A stretch of 64,000 nt of DNA from positions 62,001 through 126,000 of the forward strand of contig NZ_JALNUI010000006.1 of NCBI RefSeq assembly GCF_026544205.1. Direction: 5' to 3'. Of the stretch, positions 46,101 to 54,084 are shown one piece after another. The notes under the pieces were generated by a model that was not told where the DNA came from, did no database searches, and saw only the letters and a list, made by a program, of their open reading frames with translations. Each line of letters starts with the position of its first letter. Position 1 is the first letter of the stretch. The position numbers and the translations under genes are program-made. Source of the DNA: Curtobacterium sp. GC_Cur_3 (GTDB lineage Bacteria; Actinomycetota; Actinomycetes; Actinomycetales; Microbacteriaceae).

Positions 46101-46658
46101 GTCGGGGCGTGCGAGCAGCTTGTGCGTGCCCTCGAGCCGCCGGGCCGCCTCGCCCTCGCCGAGGACGGCCTCACCGAGCAGGTTCACGTTGAGGCGGACG
46201 CCGTCCTGCTTGATCTTCGCGATGGCGGGGCCGAGCTTGGCGTCGGTCGCGTCGACGATGAGGTGGCCGACCATGTTCCGCAGCACGCGTCGGGCGACGG
46301 GGACGACGACACCCGGGAGGCCCGGTGCGAGTCCGCCACCGAGGCGCACCAGGCCGCGGAGCGCGCTGGGCAGGAAGCCGGGTGCGTCCGGCGCGATGGC
46401 GCGCAGCTTCCGCGCGGCGACGCCGAGGTCCTCCGGTCGGACGACCCCGTCGACGAACCCGACGGCGAACGCGAGGCCCTTCGGGTCGGCCAGGACGCCG
46501 GCGAGCTGCTTCGCCGAGCCGTCGACCGGGTACGTCTCGGCCTCGGTGAGCCACTGTCGGACCAGTGCGACGGACTCGTCGGAGAGTCCGGCGTGGTCGG
46601 TGGCAGATGCAGGGTCGGTCGTGGTCGCTGCGTCGTTGCGCGGCTGGACGTCGGTCAT
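43182..46658 (-). CDS. putA: bifunctional proline dehydrogenase / L-glutamate gamma-semialdehyde dehydrogenase
   Basis: This 1158-residue enzyme oxidises proline to glutamate in two steps. The N-terminal FAD proline-dehydrogenase barrel (about 90-470, including VRLVKGANLPMEQ) is followed by the NAD aldehyde-dehydrogenase domain (about 520-1000, with LAETSGKNAI and FGHAGQKCSAAS carrying the catalytic Cys) and a C-terminal extension. No N-terminal ribbon-helix-helix is present, so it cannot repress itself; the divergent LysR gene is the likely regulator. Confidence 0.96.
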   Translation of the reverse strand: MTDVQPRNDAATTTDPASATDHAGLSDESVALVRQWLTEAETYPVDGSAKQLAGVLADPKGLAFAVGFVDGVVRPEDLGVAARKLRAIAPDAPGFLPSALRGLVRLGGGLAPGLPGVVVPVARRVLRNMVGHLIVDATDAKLGPAIAKIKQDGVRLNVNLLGEAVLGEGEAARRLEGTHKLLARPDVDYVSIKVSSTVHPHSPWAFDHAVDDIVEKLRPLFARAASSDPAKFINLDMEEFKDLDLTIAVFTKLLDEPAFLGLEAGIVLQAYLPDALAAMQHLQEWSAARRARGGAGIKVRLVKGANLPMEQVEASVHGWPLATWHTKQDSDTNYKRVLDWALTPDRVANVRVGVAGHNLFDVAHAWLLAGERGVREGIEFEMLLGMAQGQAAAVRKTVGSLLLYTPVVHPGEFDVAIAYLIRRLEEGASQDNFMSAVFSLHSSPSLFAREESRFRASLEPLSTPDGLAVPESHRVADRYAAVGRPTPGHFENTPDSDPSVAATRAWGAAITERIASSTLGVRGVQEARLTSDAQLTSVLQRVRSAGAVWGTWSGAARGAVLHAVGDALEANRAALIEVMASETGKTIDQADPEVSEAIDFAHFYGDMAAALDEVDGATFSPAALTLVAPPWNFPVAIPAGSTLAALAAGSAVVLKPAPPAARSGAVLASVIDTALDAMGAPADVLAFVDVSETDLGSTLVASPLVDRVILTGAYETAALFRSFRTDLPLLAETSGKNAIIVTPSADLDLAVKDVVASAFGHAGQKCSAASLVVLVGSVARSRRFHSQLVDAVSSMTVGYPTDPTSQMGPIVEPAAGKLLDGLTTLGAGESWAVRPRKLDDTGKLWSPGVRGGVARGSAFHRTEYFGPVLGVMRAATLEEAIDIVNEVDYGLTSGLHSLDPSEIGTWLSRIDAGNLYVNRGITGAIVRRQPFGGWKKSAVGAGTKAGGVNYLVGLGSWAPADATAGAPVSSPVAAFLRAVGVSSPSLSRAVASDELAWTSLFGTAQDVSALSAERNIARYLPFPGVHVRLASEAPEDVESLVRVVAAALRAGTTIDVSSAGTVPEAIAALPVVRSATSSESESAFGARVARGPSTRVRLIGGSASALYEAVDGRPDVAVYAEPVTEAGRIEMLPFLREQAVSITAHRFGTPNHLTDDLI

Positions 46659-46679
46659 GGGATCAGTGTGTCGCTCGCA

Positions 46680-46728
46680 CTTCCAGTAGCGGAAGCAAAT
46701 CTTCCTGATGTGTTCCATTCAGGTGAAC
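46680..46728. promoter_or_regulatory. putA/lysR intergenic operator-like repeats
   Basis: CTTCC (46680), GGAAG (46691) and CTTCC (46701) alternate at near-helical spacing, followed by GTTC-N9-GAAC (46712-46728). All lie in the 82 bp divergent region, as expected for LTTR sites. Confidence 0.5.
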
Positions 46729-46740
46729 TACCCTTTTGCC

Positions 46741-47643
46741 ATGCTCGACGTCCGTCGCCTGGTGCTCCTCCGCGAGTTGTCAATCCGTGGAACGGTCGCC
46801 GCTGTCGCCGAAGCGATGAACTTGACCCCGTCGGCGGTCTCGCAGCAGCTCGCGGTGCTCGAGCGGGAGGCCGGCGTGCAGCTCCTCCGCAAGGCCGGAC
46901 GGCGGCTCCAGCTCACGCCACAGGCCGAGGTGCTCGTGGCTGCAGCAGGCGATGTGCTCGACACCCTCGAGCGGGCGCAGTCCGCGGTCGAGGCCACGAT
47001 GACGAGCGTGCAGGGGCGCGTGCGGGTGGCGGTGTTCCAGTCGGCGGCACTCGCTCTGATGCCGAACGCCCTGCGCATCATGGTCACCGAGCACCCGGAC
47101 GTCCGCGTCGAGATGGTGCAGCGAGAGCCGGAGACCGCGCTCAACGAGACCTGGGCGCGGGACTTCGACATGGTGATCGCCGAGCAGTACCCGGCGCACG
47201 CGGCCCCGCGGTTCCCGGGCCTCGACCGTCGTGACCTGACGACCGATGCCGTCCGGCTGGCCCTGCCACCCGTGGACACGTCGCTGTGGCCGGTCGACTC
47301 ACTCGCCGGCGCGGCCGACCTGCCGTGGGTGATGGAACCGCGAGGGACAGCGTCACGGCACTTCGCGGAGCAGCTCTGCCGACGCTCGGGGTTCGAACCC
47401 GACGTGCGCTACGAGACGGCTGACCTGCAGGCACAGATCCGGTTGATCGAGTCGGGGAACGCTGTCGCGCTGATGCCCGACCTGGTCTGGGCCGGTCGCT
47501 CGACCACCTGCCGCCTGCTCGACCTGCCCGGGGACGCCGAGCGGACGATCTTCACGGCGCAGCGGACAGCCTCGTCGCTCTCCCCCGCGGTGGCGGCGCT
47601 GCGGGACGCCCTCGAGCGTGCGGCAGCGACGTCCCGATCCTGA
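46741..47643 (+). CDS. LysR family transcriptional regulator, probable putA regulator
   Basis: This 300-residue LTTR has the N-terminal winged helix (LVLLRELSIRGTVAAVAEAMNLTPSAVSQQLAVLEREAG) and an effector domain from about residue 90. Its divergent position 82 bp from putA makes it the obvious regulator of proline catabolism. The ATG at 46741 is preferred over an upstream in-frame ATG because relatives begin MLDVRRLVLL. Confidence 0.92.
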   Translation: MLDVRRLVLLRELSIRGTVAAVAEAMNLTPSAVSQQLAVLEREAGVQLLRKAGRRLQLTPQAEVLVAAAGDVLDTLERAQSAVEATMTSVQGRVRVAVFQSAALALMPNALRIMVTEHPDVRVEMVQREPETALNETWARDFDMVIAEQYPAHAAPRFPGLDRRDLTTDAVRLALPPVDTSLWPVDSLAGAADLPWVMEPRGTASRHFAEQLCRRSGFEPDVRYETADLQAQIRLIESGNAVALMPDLVWAGRSTTCRLLDLPGDAERTIFTAQRTASSLSPAVAALRDALERAAATSRS

Positions 47644-47723
47644 GAACCCCATGTCGCGTTTCCCCTGATCATGACGGAGATTCCGCAGCTTTTTCCGTGA
47701 CGCAACCGTGACCGATCCGACCG

Positions 47724-47751
47724 TTGTCAGCAGTCTCGGCCGCCTTACGAT
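47724..47751 (+). promoter_or_regulatory. predicted sigma-70-type promoter of surface protein 1
   Basis: TTGTCA (47724-47729), a 16 bp spacer and TACGAT (47746-47751) match primary-sigma boxes. The same boxes recur exactly 2059 bp downstream before the second surface-protein gene. Confidence 0.65.
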
Positions 47752-47778
47752 CGGCTCCGAGGGAGCCGATCGGCTCCC
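47749..47778. promoter_or_regulatory. overlapping palindromes at the surface protein 1 promoter
   Basis: GATCGGCTCC/GGAGCCGATC (10 bp arms, 3-base loop, 47749-47771) overlaps the perfect 18 bp palindrome GGGAGCCGATCGGCTCCC (47761-47778). The two cannot form together. They cover the -10 box and the likely transcript start. Confidence 0.7.
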
Positions 47779-47806
47779 ACCAGCACGACCGTTCCATGGG
47801 GGAATG

Positions 47807-49597
47807 ATGCACAAGACCTGCAGGCCGACCGTCCGCACCACAGCGGCCGTCGGCACCGTCGTCGCGATGATCGCGATGTCGTCCGCGTTCGGAGTCGGAG
47901 CGACCGCAGCCGTCGCCGACGACACCACCGGAACACCGGCCACGAGCCCGACCACGGCACCGGCGCCGGCACCGGCGACGGACCCCACCGCACCCGCCAC
48001 GACCGCGCCGGCGACCGAACGGGCCGAGCCGACCGCCGTGGGCCCGACGGCTGGACCGACCGCATACGCGACCGCTCCTGCGGACGCGCCCACCGCCTCC
48101 GCGACCGTTCCTGCGGACGCACCGACCGCCTCCGCGACCGCTCCTGCGGACGCGCCCACCGCCTCCGCTCCGACGCCCACGGCGGACGCCGACGCGACGC
48201 CGGCCGGCACCGTCTCGATCTCCGGGTCGCTCCGCGCCTGGCGCACCATCACTGCCGACACGACGGGGTGGCCGGCTGGCACGACGTTCACCTACCGGTG
48301 GGCCTTCCACCACCCGGTCGTCATCGACACCCACCCGGGCACCGACCGCTCCTACATCGTCGACCCGGAACAGGCCGACGGCACCTTCAGCGTCACCGTG
48401 ACCGGGACGGCCCCCGGGAAGGCGCCGACCTCCGTGACCAGCGCGGAGAGCACCCCCGTCGTGGTGGAGGACAGCGACCTGCAGTACGTGTACGGCGAGC
48501 GCGTGGTCCACGTGACCCGTGACGAGCCCTTCTCGGTGGACCTGTCCCCGGCGGACAACCCCGACCTGCCGTTCTTCGTCAACGGCTCGATCTCGGGAAG
48601 GCCGGACCCGCGCGTGCTGCCTGAGGGAGTGACGCTGTCGGAGAACGGGGTGCTCTCCGGGACCATCGCGGCCGGGACCGTGGTCCGCGGTCCGATCTGG
48701 GTGCACGTCTCGACGCCGTTGCACCCGGGCGGCGGTCTGTCGGAGCGGCTCGTCCTCGAGGCCGGCCCCTCGACGAACCCCACCCCGCTGACCTTCGCCG
48801 GCGGTGCGACCCCGGGCGAGCCGGTCGAGCTGGACGGACAGGCAGGGAAGGCCTTCACGCACGCCTTCCGTACCAGCGGCGGGACGGGCGAGCCCGTGCG
48901 CTACGAGGTGCGCCTGCCCGTCGGCTCCACCTTCCCGGCGGGCATCACGTTCGACCCGACCACCGGCGTCCTCAGTGGTACGTCGACCCTGTCGCAGATC
49001 ACGTGGTTCTCGGTCGTCGCGACGTCCGGCGACCAGACCGCGGTGCAGGACGTCGAGTTGCAGATCGCCGCCGGGCGGGCCGTCGGTCTCCGCGTCACGG
49101 TCAGCCGTCCGGGTGACGCGCAGCAGCGGACGTGGACGGTGGAACCCGACGGGTCCGAGGAGACGACGTGGTTCCCGAAGGGTCTGAACCGGGAGCCGGA
49201 GCGGGCCACCGGTGAACGACCGACGATAACGCAGGGTGGCACACTCCGAGTCGCGGGGGCACCGGTCGACGCGTGGGGCAACATCACGGTCCCGCTCGAC
49301 GGCGACTGGGACGGCCGGACGCCGCTGGTCGTGACGAGCGACGTGTCGTCCGACGTGGCGAAGTCGGTGGACTGGTTCGCCGAGGTCTCGTTCCCGCACG
49401 CGTCGACGCACACCCTGACCGCGACCGCCGAGGGCGTCTCGACGACGTTCCCCGTGACGGTCGTCCCCACGGCGGGCGCGACCGGCAGTCTCGCCTTCAC
49501 CGGCGCTGACACGACGGGCCCGATCGCCTGGGCGCTCGGGCTCCTCGCGTCCGGCGCTGCCCTGCTGTTCGTCCGCGCGCGTCGCCGGCGCATCTGA
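47807..49597 (+). CDS. LAxTG cell-wall-anchored surface protein 1
   Basis: This 596-residue protein has a signal peptide (1 to about 37, ending ATAAVA), a Pro/Thr/Ala-rich spacer with three 11-residue repeats (88-120, 33 bp units), Ig-like domains (from about 130, with WPAGTTFTYRW and LPEGVTLSENGVLSG) and a C-terminal sorting signal. The latter is LAFTG (562-566), a hydrophobic helix and RRRR. LAxTG is the class E sortase motif, so it should be covalently attached to peptidoglycan. Ligand is unknown. GGGGGA lies close upstream of two ATG codons. Confidence 0.88.
   Translation: MHKTCRPTVRTTAAVGTVVAMIAMSSAFGVGATAAVADDTTGTPATSPTTAPAPAPATDPTAPATTAPATERAEPTAVGPTAGPTAYATAPADAPTASATVPADAPTASATAPADAPTASAPTPTADADATPAGTVSISGSLRAWRTITADTTGWPAGTTFTYRWAFHHPVVIDTHPGTDRSYIVDPEQADGTFSVTVTGTAPGKAPTSVTSAESTPVVVEDSDLQYVYGERVVHVTRDEPFSVDLSPADNPDLPFFVNGSISGRPDPRVLPEGVTLSENGVLSGTIAAGTVVRGPIWVHVSTPLHPGGGLSERLVLEAGPSTNPTPLTFAGGATPGEPVELDGQAGKAFTHAFRTSGGTGEPVRYEVRLPVGSTFPAGITFDPTTGVLSGTSTLSQITWFSVVATSGDQTAVQDVELQIAAGRAVGLRVTVSRPGDAQQRTWTVEPDGSEETTWFPKGLNREPERATGERPTITQGGTLRVAGAPVDAWGNITVPLDGDWDGRTPLVVTSDVSSDVAKSVDWFAEVSFPHASTHTLTATAEGVSTTFPVTVVPTAGATGSLAFTGADTTGPIAWALGLLASGAALLFVRARRRRI
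48068..48166 (+). repeat. 33 bp tandem repeats in surface protein 1
   Basis: Three 33 bp units (48068-48100, 48101-48133, 48134-48166) encode ATAPADAPTAS-type blocks in the extended spacer. Confidence 0.85.
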
Positions 49598-49610
49598 CCA
49601 GCATCACCAG

Positions 49611-49641
49611 GAGGGGCGTGTCCGCATCGGGCACGCCCCTC
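49611..49641 (+). terminator. hairpin terminator after surface protein 1
   Basis: GAGGGGCGTG and CACGCCCCTC (10 bp arms) form a stem 13 bp after the stop. The same sequence follows surface protein 2. Confidence 0.8.
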
Positions 49642-49782
49642 TCGTCGTCCCGTCGGGCTTGCGGGTATGTCTGACCGGGCGTCGAACAGCGGACGATCCT
49701 GAGTGCTCCATGTCTGGTTTTCCCTGATCATGACGGACTTCACGCAGTTTTTTCCGTGACGCAACCGTGACCGATCCGACCG

Positions 49783-49837
49783 TTGTCAGCAGTCTCGGCC
49801 GCCTTACGATCGGCTCCGAGGGAGCCGATCGGCTCCC
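49783..49837 (+). promoter_or_regulatory. promoter and palindromes of surface protein 2
   Basis: TTGTCA (49783-49788) and TACGAT (49805-49810) with the overlapping palindromes (49808-49837) repeat the region before surface protein 1 at a constant 2059 bp offset. Confidence 0.65.
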
Positions 49838-49865
49838 ACCAGCACGACCGTTCCATGGGGGAATG

Positions 49866-51440
49866 ATGCACAAGACCTGCAGGCCGACCGTCCGCACCAC
49901 AGCGGCCGTCGGCACCGTCGTCGCGATGATCGCGATGTCGTCCGCGTTCGGAGTCGGAGCGACCGCAGCCGTCGCCGACGACACCGCCGGAACACCAGCC
50001 ACGAGCCCGACCACGGCACCGGCGGCGGCCGCGACCTCGGCGTCCGAGCCGGCACCCGACACCGCCGCTGTCCCTGCCGCGGCGCCGACGCCGACGGACG
50101 AACCGCTCGCCGACCCGAGCGCGGCACCGACGGACGGCACGACGCCGACCGACGGTTCGACCCCGACTCCGGATCCGACCGCCGACGTCCCGACGCCGAC
50201 CGACACCGCGCCGACCGCCACCACCACACCGACGACCGCACCCGCGGCGCCCACCGCTCCCGCCGCGTCCGCCCCGGGTGACGCAGCCCCGCAGGCCGTC
50301 GCGCCTGCGGCCACGCCGGCCGGCACCGTGACCGTCACCGGGACGGCCACCACCTGGCACACCCTCCGCGCCGTGACCGCAGGGTGGCCGGCCGGCACGA
50401 CCTTCACGTACCAGTGGACGCTCTCCGGGCCCGTCATCGGCACCCGCGTCATCGAGGGCGCCACGAGCGACACCTACGTCCTCGGTCACCCGGACGCGAC
50501 GAGCAACCTCACCGTCGCCGTCACGGGGACCGCACCCGCGCAGGAGCCGACGACGGTCACGAGCACTCCCGTCGCCGTGGGCTTCAACGACGAGACGACG
50601 TTCACCGGCGCCGACGACCTCGAGCTCGACGCCTCCGCTGGCCAGCAGCTGTCCGTCCCGATCCAGGCGCTGACCGGCGACCAGGGCGGGCTGCGGTACG
50701 GCGTGGGCAGCAGCGCCTTCGGGCCGATCGACCCCGGTGTCCTGCCCGCGGGGCTGACGCTGTCGAGCGACGGCGTGCTCTCCGGCTCGACCACCGAGGC
50801 CCGGACCGTCGACTTCTGGGTGCTCGTCCGGACGTCGCAGCAGCCCGAGGGCGCTCCGGGTCGGCACGTGCAGCTCCGGGTCGGTCTCGCCACGGAGTTC
50901 CAGCTCGTGGCCGGGGTCACCAGCAACACCCCCGGCGACTACGACTTCTGGTCGGTCGCCGCCGACGGCACCACGCGGTTCGAGAGCAACCCGGAGGGGC
51001 CGTCCACCGACCCGTCCCGTCCGCTGACCTCGACCGTGGGCAAGGGCATCACCGTGAACGCCGGACGAGTGGACCGGTACGGCAACCGCGAGCCGTACGC
51101 CGTGATCGACAACGACTGGACGTCCTCCGTGGCGACCGATCAACTCGGCAAGTACGACCCGGGCACCGCTGTGACCTTCGCCGAACCCGGCAACCACGTC
51201 CTCACGGGCACGACCGTCGACGGGCGGACCATCAGCTTCACGGTGCGCGTCGACCCGGTCAGCGCTGCGACCACCACGCCGACGGCGACGGGCACCGGCA
51301 CCGGCACCGGCACCGCCAAGCCGGTCGGCCAGCTCGCCTTCACCGGCGCGGACACGACGGGCCCCCTCGCCTGGGCGCTCGGACTGCTCGCCTCCGGCGC
51401 AGCCCTGCTCCTCGTGCGTCTGCGGCGTCGACGCGCCTGA
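49866..51440 (+). CDS. LAxTG cell-wall-anchored surface protein 2
   Basis: This 524-residue paralogue shares an almost identical leader and signal peptide with surface protein 1, then diverges. The spacer is a different Pro/Thr/Ala stretch. The Ig-like region (WPAGTTFTYQW, LPAGLTLSSDGVLSG) is related but only moderately alike, followed by a Gly/Thr run and LAFTGADTTGPLAWAL (sorting motif 490-494) with a basic tail. It should be anchored by the same sortase. The near-identity ends soon after the signal peptide, at about 50025. Confidence 0.88.
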   Translation: MHKTCRPTVRTTAAVGTVVAMIAMSSAFGVGATAAVADDTAGTPATSPTTAPAAAATSASEPAPDTAAVPAAAPTPTDEPLADPSAAPTDGTTPTDGSTPTPDPTADVPTPTDTAPTATTTPTTAPAAPTAPAASAPGDAAPQAVAPAATPAGTVTVTGTATTWHTLRAVTAGWPAGTTFTYQWTLSGPVIGTRVIEGATSDTYVLGHPDATSNLTVAVTGTAPAQEPTTVTSTPVAVGFNDETTFTGADDLELDASAGQQLSVPIQALTGDQGGLRYGVGSSAFGPIDPGVLPAGLTLSSDGVLSGSTTEARTVDFWVLVRTSQQPEGAPGRHVQLRVGLATEFQLVAGVTSNTPGDYDFWSVAADGTTRFESNPEGPSTDPSRPLTSTVGKGITVNAGRVDRYGNREPYAVIDNDWTSSVATDQLGKYDPGTAVTFAEPGNHVLTGTTVDGRTISFTVRVDPVSAATTTPTATGTGTGTGTAKPVGQLAFTGADTTGPLAWALGLLASGAALLLVRLRRRRA

Positions 51441-51453
51441 CCGGCGACCTGAC

Positions 51454-51490
51454 GACGAGGGGCGTGTCCACACCGGGCACGCCCCTCGTC
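51454..51490 (+). terminator. hairpin terminator after surface protein 2
   Basis: GACGAGGGGCGTG and CACGCCCCTCGTC (13 bp arms, 51454-51466 and 51478-51490) extend the stem found after surface protein 1. Confidence 0.83.
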
Positions 51491-51554
51491 CTGTCCTGAC
51501 AGAGCACCTGACCGACGACCCGGCTGCGTGCGGGAAACCGCACGTCACCCCCAA

Positions 51555-51594
51555 CGCGAGGTACAACACGGTCCGGCGGGTTCCGGACCTCGCG
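51555..51594. promoter_or_regulatory. nested inverted repeat upstream of surface protein 3
   Basis: CGCGAGGT (51555-51562) and ACCTCGCG (51587-51594) enclose TCCGG/CCGGA. A TACGAT box follows at 51605-51610. The rest of 51491-51683 shows nothing else. Confidence 0.5.
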
Positions 51595-51683
51595 CGTGTA
51601 CCAATACGATCCGAGCACGCCGGGGATTCTCGGCCAACTCTTATGTTCCGGCACCCGACCGGACACGAACACTGGGGGAACCC

Positions 51684-53297
51684 GTGCACCGCAGCACCGC
51701 CTTCGTCCGACGCGCATGCGCCGTCGGCACCGCCACCGCGCTCGTCGGTCTCACGACCGGCTTCGGCGTGATGACCGCGACCACCGCCTTCGCAGCCGAG
51801 GGGACCGCTGCGGACACCGCCGTCACGGCGCCGGCCGTGCCGGGCACCAGCGCGACCGGCACCAGCGCGACCGGCACCGACGCAACCGACCCGAGCCTCC
51901 CGACGGACGCTGGCACGCCGGCTCCCGCGGGCACCGATGCCGCGACCCCGGCACCGACGGCTGACCCGACCACGGCGCCGACGACTGACCCGACCACGGA
52001 TGCCCCGACTGCTCCGATCACCTCGGCCCCGACCGCCGGCCAGGAGCCCACGGCACCGGTGACGATCGCTGCGGCGCCCGCGATCACCATCGACGGCCAG
52101 GCGAAGATCGGCTCGAAGCTCACTGCCGAGACCGACGGCGGTGTGAAGTACGCCTGGAGCATCGACGGCACCGTCGTCGAGACGCGGAACGTCTACACCC
52201 CGACCGACGTCGCGCTCATCGGCAAGACCGTCGTCCTGACGATCACAGACGTCATCACCGGCGAGACGAACTCGACCTCGACCACCCCGATCCTGCCGAA
52301 CCCGGCGTTCGCGGACGCGACCACCGCCGACGCACCACTCGCGCTGTCCGGCACCGCCGGCACCGCGTTCTCGCACACCTTCGCGGTCACCGGCACGCAG
52401 CCCGGTGACGTCACCTACGCGGTGACCTGGTCGGACCCCGAGCAGGCCGACCCCGAGGACCCGACCTACACGCCCGACCTGCAGCTCCCCGACGGCATCA
52501 CGCTCGACCCGGAGACCGGCGTCCTCTCCGGCACGACCGAGACCGCCAGCTACTACGACTTCGCGATCACCGCGACGAGCCAGGGCGTCTCGACGACCCA
52601 GTACGTCGAGCTCACCGTCGAGGCCGCGGCACCGTTCGGCGTGCAGGTGTTCTCGATGGACAAGGCCGACTTCACGAAGTACGCCATGGGCGACGCGGAC
52701 GGCACCTACACCAGCTGGATCATCGACACCGACGGTTCGGTCCTGACCGACGTCACCACGACCACGACCACCGACGACGGCGGCACCTACGACGAGGTCA
52801 TCACCCCCGGCGGGACCGTGACCGTCAAGCAGGGCGGCACGCTGATCGTCAACGGCGGCGTCGTCGACCGGTTCGGCAACCAGATCACCGACGACGAGGG
52901 CAACGGCGCGCCGATCGCGATCACGTCGGACGTCGCCTCCGACATCGTGGCCCCCGACCCCGATCTGGGCGACTTCATCAGCGGGTTCTACAACGTCACG
53001 TTCCCGCACGCGTCCACGCACCGTCTGACCGTCTCGTCCGAGGACTTCTCCACGGCGTTCGACGTCTCGGTCGTGCCGACCGCGGTCACCCCGCCGGCAG
53101 CGGTCCCGCCGGTCTCCGCCCCGGTCGCACAGCCGATCGGGACCGTCCCGGCGCACGTCGTCACCACGGCGAAGGTCCACCGCCTCGCCTACACCGGCAC
53201 GGACTCCACGAACGCCCTGCCCTGGGCGCTCGCGATGCTCCTCGCCGGTGCCGGCCTGGTCGGCTTCCGCACCCTCCGCCGCCGCGCCCAGCGCTGA
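51684..53297 (+). CDS. LAxTG cell-wall-anchored surface protein 3
   Basis: This 537-residue surface protein has its own signal peptide (1 to about 38, ending TAFA), a Thr/Ala/Pro-rich spacer (40-120), Ig-like domains (ITIDGQAKIGSKLTAETDGG, LPDGITLDPETGVLSG) and the sorting signal LAYTG (501-505), a hydrophobic helix and RRRAQR. The fold plan equals proteins 1 and 2 but sequence similarity is limited and the leader differs. The start is GTG. Confidence 0.88.
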   Translation: MHRSTAFVRRACAVGTATALVGLTTGFGVMTATTAFAAEGTAADTAVTAPAVPGTSATGTSATGTDATDPSLPTDAGTPAPAGTDAATPAPTADPTTAPTTDPTTDAPTAPITSAPTAGQEPTAPVTIAAAPAITIDGQAKIGSKLTAETDGGVKYAWSIDGTVVETRNVYTPTDVALIGKTVVLTITDVITGETNSTSTTPILPNPAFADATTADAPLALSGTAGTAFSHTFAVTGTQPGDVTYAVTWSDPEQADPEDPTYTPDLQLPDGITLDPETGVLSGTTETASYYDFAITATSQGVSTTQYVELTVEAAAPFGVQVFSMDKADFTKYAMGDADGTYTSWIIDTDGSVLTDVTTTTTTDDGGTYDEVITPGGTVTVKQGGTLIVNGGVVDRFGNQITDDEGNGAPIAITSDVASDIVAPDPDLGDFISGFYNVTFPHASTHRLTVSSEDFSTAFDVSVVPTAVTPPAAVPPVSAPVAQPIGTVPAHVVTTAKVHRLAYTGTDSTNALPWALAMLLAGAGLVGFRTLRRRAQR

Positions 53298-53302
53298 CGG
53301 CC

Positions 53303-53344
53303 CCTCCTGGTCGCGTCGGGTTCCCGCCTGACGCGACCGGGAGG
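53303..53344 (+). terminator. hairpin terminator after surface protein 3
   Basis: Fifteen-base arms (53303-53317 and 53330-53344), pairing fully if one G-U pair is allowed, lie 5 bp after the stop. Confidence 0.8.
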
Positions 53345-53439
53345 CCCCTCCCGCGGCCCCGTCCGACCGGTCACCGGTCCGACGGGGCCGTTCTGCGCGT
53401 CCCCGGCCGTCGCCCCGCCCGGTCGGTACCGTTGGCGCC

Positions 53440-54084
53440 ATGCCCACACTGCTGCACATCGACTCCTCGGCCGACCTCGCCCACTCCCGCTCGCGCGCCC
53501 TGACCGCCGCGTTCGCCGACGCCTGGCGCGCACGGGGTCCTGAGTACACGGTGGTTCGCCGCGACCTGCACACCGACCCGCTCCCGCACCTGGAGACCTC
53601 GGCGCTGCACTGGGCCGCCGCGGACCGCACCGACGAGGAGTCCGTCGACCCGCAGGCCGAGGCCCTGCGCCAGGCGGTGATCGACGAGCTCCTCGGTGCC
53701 GACGTCGTCGTGATCGGTGCGCCGCTGTACAACTACACGGTGCCGTCGACCCTCAAGGCCTGGATCGACCGCGTGCACATCCCGGGCGTCCTCGCACCAG
53801 CGGCCGAGGGCGATGCGCAGCCCCTCGCCGGTCGGCCCGTCGTGACCGTCGTCAGCCGCGGCGGGACCTACGACGTCGGCACCCCGACCGAGCACTGGGA
53901 CCACGGCTCCCCCGTGCTCGAGATCGTCCTCGGGCGCGCGCTCGGCATGCGCCAGTACCCGATCACCGTGAGCGCCACGCTCTCCGACAGGCTGCCCGCG
54001 CTCGCGCCGATGGCCGACCACGCCGCAGCCGAGTTCCACGATGCGCGGACGACGCTCGAGCGCCTGGCGACGACGCTCGGCTGA
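53440..54084 (+). CDS. azoR: FMN-dependent NADH-azoreductase / quinone oxidoreductase
   Basis: This 214-residue flavodoxin-fold reductase starts PTLLHIDSSADLAHSRSRALTAAFADAW and contains APLYNYTVPSTLKAWIDRV and SRGGTYD, the FMN-binding loops of AzoR. It reduces quinones or azo compounds with NADH. Its stop abuts the convergent MBL gene with no gap. Confidence 0.93.
   Translation: MPTLLHIDSSADLAHSRSRALTAAFADAWRARGPEYTVVRRDLHTDPLPHLETSALHWAAADRTDEESVDPQAEALRQAVIDELLGADVVVIGAPLYNYTVPSTLKAWIDRVHIPGVLAPAAEGDAQPLAGRPVVTVVSRGGTYDVGTPTEHWDHGSPVLEIVLGRALGMRQYPITVSATLSDRLPALAPMADHAAAEFHDARTTLERLATTLG

Noticed and set aside
47807-51440. Assembly artefact explaining the duplicated surface-protein ends
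   Set aside because: The mature regions and the spacer lengths differ greatly and point differences occur in the shared 300 bp, so two true paralogues are more likely.
49740-53732. A 1330-residue minus-strand open frame
   Set aside because: It is antisense to the three surface-protein genes and has the Arg/Gly/Val-rich composition of a GC shadow, with no domain.
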